From the NCBI GenBank assembly GCA_934597175.1, contig CAKTQR010000001.1, forward strand, positions 100,521-164,520: DNA of 64,000 nucleotides, in the 5' to 3' direction. This stretch comes from an uncultured Oscillospiraceae bacterium. GTDB taxonomy: Bacteria; Bacillota; Clostridia; Oscillospirales; Oscillospiraceae. How positions within the stretch are numbered: position 1 is the stretch's first letter; each line of letters starts with the position of its first letter. A program made the translations under genes and the position numbers. The notes below the pieces were generated by a model. The model was not told where the DNA came from and ran no database searches. It was given only the letters and a program-made list of their open reading frames with translations. This document shows, one piece after another, positions 9,301-16,621 of the stretch.

Positions 9301-9870
9301 TTATTCCGTTAAGACTAAGCTCACCGCAATGTCGGTCGGCTCTGTAGGGATAGCGCTTTCGAGCATGCGCTTTCTGCAAAGGCAGACGGCGAAGCACTCA
9401 CACTGCGCAAGGCAGCGGTCATAGTACCCTGCACCGTGACCCAGCCTGTTGCCGTGCTCATCACAGCACAGGGCGGGCACTATCATGATATCGCCCGCTC
9501 GGGGCGCAAGCTCCGGCGCATCGGGTGCAGGCTCGGGTATGCCGAACTTGCCGGGGATCAGCTCGCTCGAATCTGAAATGAGCCTAAAGCTCATTTTCCC
9601 GCCGTTCCCGCACACGGGAAGTGCGACGAGCTTTCCGGCGGCAAGCGCACGGGATATTATCCCCTGCGTTTTTACCTCCCTGCCGACGCTATAATACACG
9701 AACACACGCTTTGCGTTGAGATACTCCGTCAGACTTAATAGCCTTGCCTCGATGGCGGCATCGCTTGCGTCTACATAGCTTTGCGGCAGAGCATCAATCT
9801 CGCTGCGCTTTTTGGCTCGCAAAGCCTTCTTATCACAGTGCGGCTTTGATGATGGAATAGATCTCCTCAT
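9301..9870 (-). CDS. 5-formyltetrahydrofolate cyclo-ligase
   Basis: 189 residues from the ATG at 9870, which has AGGA 8 bases upstream inside tmk; a TTG at 9882 is an alternative. Family hallmarks are the basic N-terminal KKALRAKKRSEI segment and the nucleotide loop GHGAGYYDRCL near the C-terminus. The enzyme converts 5-formyl-THF plus ATP to 5,10-methenyl-THF. The 38-base overlap with tmk indicates translational coupling at the end of the cobB-wecG-tmk operon. Confidence 0.92.
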   Translation of the reverse strand: MRRSIPSSKPHCDKKALRAKKRSEIDALPQSYVDASDAAIEARLLSLTEYLNAKRVFVYYSVGREVKTQGIISRALAAGKLVALPVCGNGGKMSFRLISDSSELIPGKFGIPEPAPDAPELAPRAGDIMIVPALCCDEHGNRLGHGAGYYDRCLAQCECFAVCLCRKRMLESAIPTEPTDIAVSLVLTE

Positions 9871-10501
9871 GCTTGTCCTCAATGCTGCGCTCTACGCCGT
9901 CTTTTTTATACGCTATCCTCGTCCAGCCGTAGTAATCGGCGGCCTTATCCGCCACACGCAGGCAGTTTTCGAGATAGGCAATGTCCTTTTCGTGGATATC
10001 GGCGCTGGTGTTGGTTTTTTCCTGACGGTGGCGCATCCTCGCAAGCGAGGTCTCGACATCGACATCAAGGTAGATGACAAGGTCGGGCACGGGAAGTCCC
10101 ATTTTCACATGCTCAAGGTCATAAAGCCATCTAAAGAACTCACCGAGCTCCTTATCGGGAAGCTTTGCGCCCTGATGCACGGCGTTGGAGGTCGTGTACC
10201 TGTCCGAGAGGATAAATCCCCCTGCATTATATATCTTGCCCCAATCCTTGCGATATGAGGCAAAGCGGTCGACCGAAAAGAAGGTCGATGCCGTGTAGGC
10301 GTTTACATCCGCCGGATTATCGCCGAACTCGCCGCCGAGGTACATTCTTATAAGCGCCGAGCTTTCGTTATCGTATCTGGGGAAAACGATGTGATTATAC
10401 TCTATCCCCTCGTTCTCCAGCCGCTGGCACACACGCTTGTAGTGAGCGGATTTGCCGCTGCCGTCTATGCCCTCAAAAACTATGAGCTTTCCTTTTTCCA
10501 T
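9833..10501 (-). CDS. tmk: Thymidylate kinase-like dNMP kinase
   Basis: 222 residues from the ATG at 10501; an in-frame GTG lies one codon earlier. The ATG overlaps the wecG stop codon as TGATG, indicating coupled translation. The P-loop FEGIDGSGKS, the substrate segment FPRYDNESSALI and the motif LSDRYTTSN identify a dTMP kinase, which makes dTDP for DNA synthesis. The tail has a lid segment with several Arg. Confidence 0.93.
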   Translation of the reverse strand: MEKGKLIVFEGIDGSGKSAHYKRVCQRLENEGIEYNHIVFPRYDNESSALIRMYLGGEFGDNPADVNAYTASTFFSVDRFASYRKDWGKIYNAGGFILSDRYTTSNAVHQGAKLPDKELGEFFRWLYDLEHVKMGLPVPDLVIYLDVDVETSLARMRHRQEKTNTSADIHEKDIAYLENCLRVADKAADYYGWTRIAYKKDGVERSIEDKHEEIYSIIKAAL

Positions 10502-11226
10502 CACTTAATCCCTAACCTCTTCCGCCATGCCTTAAAAACGAACTGCGGAAGCTTTTTTATCTTTTTAAAACGCTTGGGCTCTTCAAAGCAGCGGTAAAGC
10601 CACTCCAAGTTGAGCTTCTGCCACACTATCGGCGCTCGCCTGACCTGCCCGGAGAACACATCGAGCGTTCCGCCAAGCCCCGCCATGAGTCCGGCATTGA
10701 GCTTGCCTGCGTGCTTTGCCATCCATTTTTCCTGCTTCGGAACACCGAGGCAGACCATGACGAAGTCCGGCCTTGCGGCGTTTATCTTGGCAGCGACAGC
10801 CTCGTCATCATAGCCGTAACCTTCGTTCGTGCCGCAGATAACCAGCCCCGGGAAGCGCTTTTTCATGCGCTCGGCTGCCCTTTCGGCAACGCCGGGGCGT
10901 GCTCCGAACAGGAACACCGAGCCGCCGGTGTCGGCAAGGCGCTTTAAAACCTCGGTTGCAGCGTCGATGCCCGGCAAATGCTCCTTAAGCGGCGTTTTGA
11001 GTATCCTCGCCGCCTGCATGACGCCCGTGCCGTCGGGGATGACAAGGTCTGCGTTTTTTATCGCCTCGGCGACCTCGGGGTCATCCCACGCAGCCATGAC
11101 TATCTCGGGATTGGGGGTCACCATATATGCGCAGCGGTGCTCGGCAATGAGCATGAGCGCATTGTCGACCGCCTCTTTCATTGTCAGGTCATCGATACCG
11201 ACTCCCAGAACATCAATTCTGTTCAA
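10501..11226 (-). CDS. WecG/TagA-family glycosyltransferase
   Basis: 241 residues, beginning at a TTG that overlaps the cobB stop by four bases. The fold signature YMVTPNPEIVMAAWDDP and the segment ADLVIPDGTGV match the WecG/TagA/CpsF family. These transfer N-acetylmannosamine (or related sugars) to undecaprenyl-PP-GlcNAc in teichoic acid or polysaccharide synthesis. Conserved Cys and Gly in VMVCLGVPKQEKW fit. No other wall-polysaccharide gene is adjacent, so the exact glycan is unknown. Confidence 0.9.
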   Translation of the reverse strand: MNRIDVLGVGIDDLTMKEAVDNALMLIAEHRCAYMVTPNPEIVMAAWDDPEVAEAIKNADLVIPDGTGVMQAARILKTPLKEHLPGIDAATEVLKRLADTGGSVFLFGARPGVAERAAERMKKRFPGLVICGTNEGYGYDDEAVAAKINAARPDFVMVCLGVPKQEKWMAKHAGKLNAGLMAGLGGTLDVFSGQVRRAPIVWQKLNLEWLYRCFEEPKRFKKIKKLPQFVFKAWRKRLGIK

Positions 11227-11939
11227 ATTTGGCTGAACACCTTTCCTATTTTTTCATGGATGACAAGGTCAGCCTCGCTGTCATACGGGGTGCTGCTCAA
11301 ATTGACGAGCGCGAGCTTATTTCCACGGTAATAATTTATTAGCCCCGCAGCGGGATACACATTCAGCGAAGTGCCGCCTATGATGAGCACCTCGGCCTCG
11401 GATATGCATTTTATAGCTTCGCTTACTATCCTATCGTCAAGCGGCTCTTCATAAAGCACGATATCCGGCCTTATAACGCCGCCGCATATGCATCTGGGCA
11501 CGCCCTCGCCGTGATTCATCTTGTCGGCGGGATAGGGTCTGCGGCATGCCGAGCAATAGCTTCTTAATATGCTGCCGTGCAGCTCCAAAACCTTTTTGCT
11601 GCCTGCCGCCTGATGAAGCCCGTCGATATTCTGCGTGACGACCGCTTTGAGCTTTCCCTGCCGTTCAAGCTCGGCAAGCTTTAAATGCGCCGCATTGGGC
11701 TTAACATTCTCGATAACGAGCTTTTCCCTGTGGAACTTGTAGTATTCCTCAGGGTATCTCGTAAAAAATGTGTGGCTCAAAATAGTCTCGGGAGGGTATT
11801 TGTACTTCTGATTGTACAGCCCGTCGACGCTGCGAAAGTCGGGTATTCCGCTTTCGGTGGACACGCCCGCCCCGCCGAAGAACACGACATTGTCGCTTTC
11901 GTCTATCCACTTTTTAAGCTGCATGATTTTCTCGTCCAT
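11223..11939 (-). CDS. cobB: NAD-dependent protein deacylase, sirtuin
   Basis: 238 residues. The Rossmann NAD motif FFGGAGVSTESGIPDFRS, the TQNIDGLH catalytic His region and the structural zinc site (CSAC then CIC) are all present, as is GGTSLNVYPAAGL. The enzyme removes acyl groups from lysine using NAD. First gene of the cobB-wecG-tmk-cyclo-ligase operon, driven by the promoter at 11973-12001. Confidence 0.95.
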   Translation of the reverse strand: MDEKIMQLKKWIDESDNVVFFGGAGVSTESGIPDFRSVDGLYNQKYKYPPETILSHTFFTRYPEEYYKFHREKLVIENVKPNAAHLKLAELERQGKLKAVVTQNIDGLHQAAGSKKVLELHGSILRSYCSACRRPYPADKMNHGEGVPRCICGGVIRPDIVLYEEPLDDRIVSEAIKCISEAEVLIIGGTSLNVYPAAGLINYYRGNKLALVNLSSTPYDSEADLVIHEKIGKVFSQI

Positions 11940-11972
11940 TTTCAGCCACTTCTTTTCCTATTTTATCTGTTT

Positions 11973-12001
11973 ATTATACTACACATAGAAATTCTAAGCA
12001 A
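11973..12001 (-). promoter_or_regulatory. Sigma-A promoter for cobB operon
   Basis: Minus strand: -35 TTGCTT, 17-base spacer, -10 TATAAT. It overlaps the last codons of the upstream HAD gene and stands about 35 bases ahead of the cobB ATG. Confidence 0.75.
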
Positions 12002-12818
12002 GTAAATATTCGTCGATAATTTGCGCCACGGCATCATTATTGCAGTCGGGCGTAAGGACATCCGCCATGGCCTTGACCTTAGCCGTTCCATTTGCCGTCG
12101 CTGCACCCAAACCGCACAGCTTAAGCATCGGCTCATCGTTTTCCGAGTCGCCGACGGCAATACACTCGCTCGGGTCTATACCGAGCCTTGCACACAGGGT
12201 CTTTAATCCCTCAGCCTTGCTGACGCCGCTTGCGTTTATTTCTATCGAGCTGTCCGTCACGCAGGTGAAGGTCACGGGAAGCTCACGCAGCTTCTCCAGC
12301 ACCTCGGCAGCCTCATAGTCGTTTGCGAAAAAGAGGTTAAATTTCTCGACCGGCTCGGGGTTTTCCATGTACATTGCAAAGACATCGTCGACAATGTTCA
12401 TGCACTCACGGTAGATAGGCTCGTAGGCACTGAAGCCGAAGTCTGCGCAGTTATCCACGCACCAACGGCTGCTGTAGCTTTTGCTGTCTATGAACAGGAC
12501 GGGCATGACATAGCGTCCGCTCGCCTGCGCAATGATATATTTGACCGTCTCGGGGTCGATGGTCTTGTACAGGAGCTTCTCCCCTGTTTCAAGGTCAAGC
12601 ACCGATGCTCCGCTTGCGGTCACGGCGTAGCGCATGCCGTGCACCATGTCGATATAGGGCTTTACCAGACTGATGCTGCGGCCTGTTGAAAACAGGACTG
12701 TTTTTCCGCAGGCTATGGCCCGCTCCATCGCATTTATGGTGCGCTCACCGAGGTTTTTGTTATCGTCCAATGCCGTGCCGTCCATGTCGGCGGCTAAAAG
12801 CTTGTATTCCACGGTCAT
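11994..12818 (-). CDS. Cof-type HAD-IIB sugar-phosphate phosphatase
   Basis: 274 residues. HAD motif I is AADMDGTALDDN near residue 9 and the C-terminal acidic motif is GDSENDEPML; the C2B cap lies between (about 85-190). Such enzymes dephosphorylate sugar phosphates or flavin/pyridoxal phosphates; the substrate cannot be read from sequence. The start overlaps the ogg stop by four bases, so it is co-transcribed with ogg. Confidence 0.9.
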   Translation of the reverse strand: MTVEYKLLAADMDGTALDDNKNLGERTINAMERAIACGKTVLFSTGRSISLVKPYIDMVHGMRYAVTASGASVLDLETGEKLLYKTIDPETVKYIIAQASGRYVMPVLFIDSKSYSSRWCVDNCADFGFSAYEPIYRECMNIVDDVFAMYMENPEPVEKFNLFFANDYEAAEVLEKLRELPVTFTCVTDSSIEINASGVSKAEGLKTLCARLGIDPSECIAVGDSENDEPMLKLCGLGAATANGTAKVKAMADVLTPDCNNDAVAQIIDEYLLA

Positions 12819-13618
12819 TTACCTCCGCTTCTTGCGTAATAGAAAATGTACTGCTGAGCAAGTCCTGCGTATGCGCCGAGGCTCGTCGGGTCAAAATCCG
12901 CCGGAAAATGTTCCTTCAATGCACGTTTCATCCACACATCTATGGGAAACGCCTCCATGTGGTAAAGTCCGAAGAGCACCACGCAGTTTGCGACCTTTTC
13001 ACCCACGCCCCGTATCTGCCGCAGGGTCTTTATCGCCTCACGGTAGTCGCAGGTCTTGAGGGCATCAAGGTCAAGCCCGCCCTGCGTTACGGCTCTGGCG
13101 GCGGCTATGATATACTCAGCTCTGTAGCCCGATCTTATCCCCGCAAGGTCTGACGGCTCAAGGGCTGCCAGCCGTTCGGCGCTCGGGAAGGTGTAGTAGC
13201 TCACGCCGTTTGCGCAGCATTTTTCGCCAAACTGCTCGCACAGGCGTTCAACGATGCCCTTTATGCGGGTGATGTTGTTGCACTGGGAGATGATAAACGA
13301 GCACAGCGCCTCCCAGCTATCCTGCCGCAGAATGCGTATACCCATGCCGTAGTCAACACATTCGTGCAGGTACTCGCCCGTGAAATCTGCGCTCACGGCG
13401 GCATAATCGGTGGCAAGGTCAAAGTAGTCTGACCACATTTCAGCCGGAGCGTCAGATGTTATGTAAACTTCACCGTCAACAGCTTCTACCTCGGCAAGGT
13501 ACTTGCCGACGACGCCGGTGTAAACGCCGTTGTCGTTGCGATTCCAGCGGAAGCACTGCCCACATTCAAAGGTTTTTTCGATATCAAGGCTTTTTGCGTC
13601 ACACAGCTTGAGCTTCAT
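12815..13618 (-). CDS. ogg: 8-oxoguanine DNA glycosylase/lyase
   Basis: 267 residues. An N-terminal OGG domain with FECGQCFRW precedes the helix-hairpin-helix IRGVGEKVANCVVLFGLYH and the downstream FPIDVWMKR. The catalytic Lys (in GEKVAN) and Asp (in PIDVW) are both in place. It excises 8-oxoG opposite C and nicks the strand. It has its own consensus promoter, divergent from the CoA-transferase operon, and is followed by the HAD phosphatase with a 4-base overlap. Confidence 0.92.
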   Translation of the reverse strand: MKLKLCDAKSLDIEKTFECGQCFRWNRNDNGVYTGVVGKYLAEVEAVDGEVYITSDAPAEMWSDYFDLATDYAAVSADFTGEYLHECVDYGMGIRILRQDSWEALCSFIISQCNNITRIKGIVERLCEQFGEKCCANGVSYYTFPSAERLAALEPSDLAGIRSGYRAEYIIAAARAVTQGGLDLDALKTCDYREAIKTLRQIRGVGEKVANCVVLFGLYHMEAFPIDVWMKRALKEHFPADFDPTSLGAYAGLAQQYIFYYARSGGK

Positions 13619-13645
13619 ATTTCACCTCGAAAGTTTAATGTGACC

Positions 13646-13674
13646 ATTATAATATATCCGTTTTAGTTTTTCAA
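13646..13674 (-). promoter_or_regulatory. Sigma-A promoter for ogg
   Basis: Minus strand: TTGAAA, 17-base spacer, TATAAT, about 28 bases before the ogg start. Its -35 lies only 4 bases from the -35 of the divergent promoter at 13679-13707. Confidence 0.85.
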
Positions 13675-13678
13675 TCGC

Positions 13679-13707
13679 TTGCGTATCGTGGCGATATGTG
13701 CGATAAT
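13679..13707 (+). promoter_or_regulatory. Sigma-A promoter for CoA-transferase operon
   Basis: Plus strand: TTGCGT, 17-base spacer, GATAAT. The AGGAG ribosome site and ATG of the CoA-transferase follow within 30 bases. Confidence 0.65.
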
Positions 13708-13735
13708 ATGGCTATCATATTTTAGGAGTATCGAT

Positions 13736-15070
13736 ATGGATTATTTGAGCGAATACAGGTCTAAGCTGCGCACGGCGCAGCAGGCCGTTAAATGCGTCAA
13801 GAGCGGCGATTGGGTCGAGTACACAACGAATGTCGGCTACCCGCCCATGCTCGATAAGGCGCTTTCGGAAAGGCGGGACGAGCTACATAATGTCAAGATA
13901 AGGGGCGACCTTATATTCGGGCCTATCCATGTTGCCGAGTGCGACCCGACGCTTGAGCATTTTGTATACAACACCTGGCACTGCTCGGGCTACGAGCGCA
14001 AGCTTTGCGATCAAGGTCGGGCATTTTTCACGCCGATGGTGTTCAGAAATCTTGCATGGTACTACAAGAACTTTCTTGAAGCGGATGTGTGCATGGTGAC
14101 CGTTTCGCCCATGGATAAGCACGGGTACTTTAACTTCGGCGGCTCTATCGGCGTTTCAAAATGCATCGCCGACAAGAGCAAGATAGTCATCGTTGAGGTC
14201 AACGAAAATGTGCCCCGGATACTCGGCGGCTTTGACGAGGCTATCCACATTTCCGAGGTCGACTACATTGTTGAGGGTGACAATCCCCCGATATGTGAGC
14301 TGAAAAATCCCGCCCCGACTGAGGAGGACATGCGCATTGCGTCGTACATTCTGCCGCACATCGTTGACGGTGCGACCGTGCAGCTGGGCATCGGCGGCAT
14401 GCCGAACGCATTGGGCGAGCTTATCGCAAAGTCCGACCTTAAGGACCTGGGCATGCACACGGAGCTTTGCTCGGACGGGTATCTTGAAATGTTCAAGCAG
14501 GGCAAACTCACAAACCGCAAAAAGACGATAAACCGGAACAAAGGCGTTGTCGGCATTACCATCGGCAGCCGTGAGCTGTACGACTGGGTGGACGATAATC
14601 CCGGGGTCATGGGCTGTCCCCTTTCGTATGTAAACGACCCGCAGGTCATTGCTCAGCACAACAACATGATATCCATTAACGGCTGCCTCACCGCAGACCT
14701 GTATGGTCAGGTCTGCTCGGAAAGCGCAGGCACTCGGCAGATAAGCGGCACGGGCGGTCAGCTGGACTTTTTGACCGGTGCGACGATGAGCCGGGGCGGC
14801 AAAGCGTTTTTGTGCATGACGAGTACATTTAAAACAAAGTCCGGCGAGCTTAAAAGCCGCATCGTACCGACACTTAACGGCGATATCGTCACGACCCCAA
14901 GAAGCCAGGCGTATTACATGGCGACGGAGTACGGCATTGTGAATTTGGCGGGTCGCTCGACCTGGGAGCGTGCCGATGCGCTTATAAGCATTGCGCACCC
15001 GGATTTTCGTGATGAGCTTATAAGGGCAGCCGAGCAGCAAAAAATTTGGCTGCCGTCAAACAAGAGGTAA
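13736..15070 (+). CDS. Acetyl-CoA hydrolase/transferase family, butyryl-CoA:acetate CoA-transferase type
   Basis: 444 residues from the ATG preceded by TTAGGAG. Two Rossmann-like transferase halves are visible. The first has HGYFNFGGSIGVSKC; the second has LQLGIGGMPNALGEL, the catalytic-Glu motif ESAGTRQISGTGGQLDF and the end ALISIAHPDFRDELI. This matches the butyryl-CoA:acetate and 4-hydroxybutyrate CoA-transferases (about 440-450 residues). The former forms butyrate in gut clostridia. Choice between butyrate, propionate and 4-hydroxybutyrate as substrate is open. First gene of a three-gene plus-strand operon. Confidence 0.82.
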   Translation: MDYLSEYRSKLRTAQQAVKCVKSGDWVEYTTNVGYPPMLDKALSERRDELHNVKIRGDLIFGPIHVAECDPTLEHFVYNTWHCSGYERKLCDQGRAFFTPMVFRNLAWYYKNFLEADVCMVTVSPMDKHGYFNFGGSIGVSKCIADKSKIVIVEVNENVPRILGGFDEAIHISEVDYIVEGDNPPICELKNPAPTEEDMRIASYILPHIVDGATVQLGIGGMPNALGELIAKSDLKDLGMHTELCSDGYLEMFKQGKLTNRKKTINRNKGVVGITIGSRELYDWVDDNPGVMGCPLSYVNDPQVIAQHNNMISINGCLTADLYGQVCSESAGTRQISGTGGQLDFLTGATMSRGGKAFLCMTSTFKTKSGELKSRIVPTLNGDIVTTPRSQAYYMATEYGIVNLAGRSTWERADALISIAHPDFRDELIRAAEQQKIWLPSNKR

Positions 15071-15073
15071 ACT

Positions 15074-15631
15074 ATGAATATGAGTGAATTATTGACCGGT
15101 AGGCCGGAGAACTTCTCCGAGCGTCTGCCCAAGGAGCAGCGCTGCTACGAGCTGCTCGACAAACTCGGCATTGAATACGGCCGAGTTGACCATGAGCACG
15201 CCGACACAATTGAAGCATGCCACGAGATAGAGGAGGTGCTCTGCGCATCCATTTGCAAAAACCTGTTTCTCGCAAACCGGCAGCAGACCGATTTTTATCT
15301 GCTGCTCATGCCGGGCGACAAGCCATTTAAGACAAAGCTGCTGTCAAAGCAGATAGGCTCTGCCCGCCTGAGCTTCGGAAGCGCCGAGCATATGGAGAAA
15401 TTTCTTGACATCTCCCCGGGCTCGGTGAGCGTGCTCGGGCTTATGAACGACACGCAAAACGCTGTCAAGCTTCTGTTCGACGCAGACCTTTTAAAGGACG
15501 AGTTTATCGGCTGCCATCCGTGCATCAACACATCCACGCTGCGGTTTAAGATGTCCGACATGACGGGCAAGCTCCTCCCTGCCGTCGGGCACGAGATGAC
15601 GGTCGTAGAGCTGCCGTGGGAGGTCGAGTGA
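15074..15631 (+). CDS. YbaK/ProX-type aminoacyl-tRNA deacylase
   Basis: 185 residues, 3 bases after the CoA-transferase. The YbaK/EbsC editing fold is shown by LDKLGIEYGRVDHEHADTIE at the start, then KNLFLANRQQTDFYLLLMPG and the C-terminal GCHPCINTSTLRF. The closest described group is ProX/PrdX, which hydrolyses Ala-tRNA-Pro in trans. Start set by AGAGGT five bases before the ATG. Linkage to the CoA-transferase has no obvious metabolic logic. Confidence 0.85.
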   Translation: MNMSELLTGRPENFSERLPKEQRCYELLDKLGIEYGRVDHEHADTIEACHEIEEVLCASICKNLFLANRQQTDFYLLLMPGDKPFKTKLLSKQIGSARLSFGSAEHMEKFLDISPGSVSVLGLMNDTQNAVKLLFDADLLKDEFIGCHPCINTSTLRFKMSDMTGKLLPAVGHEMTVVELPWEVE

Positions 15632-16287
15632 TGAAGATCGGTATTTTGTGCGCCTGTGCGCCGGAGTTTGAGCCGTACAGGGCAGCACTGGGCGGTAATA
15701 CCCGCACCGTGTGCGGAGCAAAGGTCATTGAGGGCATGCTTTGCGGCAAGGAGGTCGCCGTGCTTTTTTGTGGGATCGGCAAGGTCAACGCCGCAATTGG
15801 TACATCGACGCTCATTCGCAGCTTAAATTGCGAGCGTGTTATCATGTCCGGCGCTGCCGGAGCTATCGCAAAGGGGCTGCATATCGGCGACTGCGTCATG
15901 GTGACAGACTGCATCTATCACGACCTTGATCCGCAGCTTATCTGCGACTACCACCCCGGTGACATTGACCCCGATTTTAAGTGCGCAGAAGATATCGTTT
16001 CGATCGGTGGAGCCGCCGGTATGCACTGCGGCAGAACGGTCACGGGCGATGTGTTCATAGCAGATGACGGTCGTGAGAGCATAATCGAGCGCTTTGACCC
16101 GCTGTGCTGCGACATGGAGACTGCCGCTGCGGCGCACGCTTGCTTCCTATTGGGCGTTCCTTTTAACTGCGTCCGTGCGATATCCGACACCGAGGACGAG
16201 GCCGGTCTCGGCAGCTTTGAAAAGAATGTCCGCTTCGCCGCCGAAAAAGCCTTCGACGGCGTATGCGGTGTGCTATGCGAGCTGTAA
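15631..16287 (+). CDS. mtnN: 5'-methylthioadenosine/S-adenosylhomocysteine nucleosidase-like
   Basis: 218 residues from the ATG that overlaps the previous TGA by one base, with GGGAGG nine bases upstream. The phosphorylase fold is seen in VAVLFCGIGKVNAA, VIMSGAAGAIAKGLHIGDCVM and the substrate motif CDMETAAAAHACFLLG. The SDTEDE segment holds the catalytic Asp. It cleaves adenine from MTA and SAH. Last gene of the operon, followed by a bidirectional terminator. Confidence 0.88.
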   Translation: MKIGILCACAPEFEPYRAALGGNTRTVCGAKVIEGMLCGKEVAVLFCGIGKVNAAIGTSTLIRSLNCERVIMSGAAGAIAKGLHIGDCVMVTDCIYHDLDPQLICDYHPGDIDPDFKCAEDIVSIGGAAGMHCGRTVTGDVFIADDGRESIIERFDPLCCDMETAAAAHACFLLGVPFNCVRAISDTEDEAGLGSFEKNVRFAAEKAFDGVCGVLCEL

Positions 16288-16294
16288 GCTATAT

Positions 16295-16327
16295 AAAAAA
16301 ACCCGTACCGACAGGTACGGGTTTTTT
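16295..16327. terminator. Bidirectional intrinsic terminator
   Basis: Stem ACCCGTACC with its complement around a GACA loop, flanked by A6 and T6. It serves the plus-strand nucleosidase gene and the minus-strand rpsU gene, which converge here. Confidence 0.92.
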
Positions 16328-16334
16328 CATAAGA

Positions 16335-16520
16335 TCAATAATATCTCTTGTTCTTATTCTTGCGAGCTGCTTCGCTCTTCTTGCGGCGCTTTACGCTGGG
16401 GCTCTGGTAGTATTCCTTCTTTCTGAGGTCGGCCAGAACGCCTGCCTTGGCACAGCTGCGCTTAAATCTTTTAAGAGCATTGTCCAGAGACTCGTTTTCC
16501 TTGACATAGATTTCAGACAT
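16335..16520 (-). CDS. rpsU: 30S ribosomal protein S21
   Basis: 61 residues, normal length. The sequence ESLDNALKRFKRSCAKAG and the very basic tail ending KNKNKRYY are diagnostic of S21, which helps mRNA base-pairing on the 30S subunit. Monocistronic, between a consensus promoter and a bidirectional terminator. Confidence 0.97.
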   Translation of the reverse strand: MSEIYVKENESLDNALKRFKRSCAKAGVLADLRKKEYYQSPSVKRRKKSEAARKNKNKRYY

Positions 16521-16587
16521 TTATTTCACTCCCTCCATTAACGCCTTTCGACGCTTTAAGGGCCAAATTCTTGGCTTAACGAATGAT

Positions 16588-16616
16588 ATTATACTCATTC
16601 TTGGCTGTAATGTCAA
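16588..16616 (-). promoter_or_regulatory. Strong sigma-A promoter for rpsU
   Basis: Minus strand: perfect TTGACA, 17-base spacer, perfect TATAAT. It begins only 6 bases after the leuS stop. The leader carries a direct repeat GCCAAGAAT on both sides of the -10 box. Confidence 0.93.
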
Positions 16617-16621
16617 TAAAT